Part shown: positions 5,078 to 5,269 of the stretch, piece after piece | Layout of the letters: each line of letters opens with the position of its first letter | Position numbering within the stretch: the stretch's first letter is position 1 | Assembly: GCA_946997275.1 (NCBI GenBank) | Contig: CAMPUN010000107.1 | Span: forward strand, 1-5,269 | From: an uncultured Porphyromonas sp. | GTDB taxonomy: Bacteria; Bacteroidota; Bacteroidia; Bacteroidales; Porphyromonadaceae | Direction of reading: 5' to 3' | Length of the DNA stretch: 5,269 nt | Notes under the pieces: generated by a model | Told to the model about the DNA's origin: nothing | Database searches by the model: none | The model's input: the letters and a program-made list of their open reading frames with translations, nothing else | Program-made: the position numbers and the translations under genes

Positions 5078-5269
5078 TGAAACAGCAGACTCCGCAACAT
5101 ATAGCCATCATCATGGACGGCAATGGTCGCTGGGCTCAGCGACGAGGCTTGTCGCGTAGCTATGGACACAAGCAGGGTGTCGATGCACTGGAGACTATCC
5201 TCAGTGCCGTAGCCGAGCGGGGCATCCCATACCTGACGGTGTACGCCTTCAGTACAGAGAACTGGAACC
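5074..5269 (+). CDS. uppS: Isoprenyl transferase (undecaprenyl diphosphate synthase), N-terminal part
   Basis: The first 65 codons are visible; the gene runs off the right edge. The cis-prenyltransferase signature is clear: [13 protein letters not shown] at 9-21 holds the Mg2+-coordinating Asp15 and the pyrophosphate-binding GNGRW loop, followed by GHKQGVDAL (31-39) and YAFSTENW (57-64), all at the expected spacing. The enzyme condenses isopentenyl diphosphate units onto farnesyl diphosphate to give the C55 lipid carrier for peptidoglycan and surface polysaccharides. Two ATG codons in a row (5074 and 5077) are possible starts; the first overlaps the TGA of the barrel gene as ATGA and the second begins on the A of that TGA. 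Either implies translational coupling. The bamA gene often follows in related genomes and would lie just outside. Confidence 0.95.
   Translation, partial: MMKQQTPQHIAIIMDGNGRWAQRRGLSRSYGHKQGVDALETILSAVAERGIPYLTVYAFSTENWN

Overview
The window comes from a Bacteroidetes genome, most likely the order Bacteroidales and plausibly a Porphyromonas-type species. Three things point there. The TrmB and Mrp proteins have the Bacteroidales form of their families. The gene run DUF6242 lipoprotein, DUF6089 outer-membrane protein, uppS is a Bacteroidales arrangement. The best promoter candidates match the Bacteroidetes -7 element TAnnTTTG, and clear Shine-Dalgarno sequences are absent. The genus is inference. 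All genes lie on the + strand.

Left block (1-2600). The C-terminal end of a MeaB/ArgK-type G3E GTPase is followed by a small, very acidic conserved protein of unknown function (306-641). Next come trmB (tRNA m7G46 methyltransferase, 661-1455) and an Mrp/ApbC P-loop iron-sulfur carrier gene (1485-2600). Gaps are 45, 19 and 29 bases with no recognisable promoter or terminator, so co-transcription is plausible. The Mrp protein has a complete deviant Walker ATPase but no CxxC motif.

Middle (2601-2953). This 353-base gap has no gene. It holds the most unusual structure of the window: three arrays of a 7-bp repeat, TTAGANN. The first (12 units, 2597-2680) reads on the + strand, and its first unit contains the stop codon of the Mrp gene. 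The second (5 units, 2708-2742) and third (6 units, 2858-2899) read on the - strand. All 23 units keep the TTAGA core exactly. The opposed arrays could fold into alternative long hairpins. The third array lies between two perfect TAnnTTTG elements in front of the next gene.

Right block (2954-5269). A lipoprotein with a DUF6242-like N-terminal domain and a propeller-like C-terminal part is followed 18 bases later by a DUF6089-type outer-membrane beta-barrel protein. The start of uppS (undecaprenyl diphosphate synthase) overlaps the barrel gene's stop codon. This looks like one operon for envelope biogenesis, probably driven from the promoter at about 2900-2932. I see no mobile element, CRISPR array, tRNA or rRNA. 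The genes are ordinary for the group; the heptamer arrays are the part that deserves attention.
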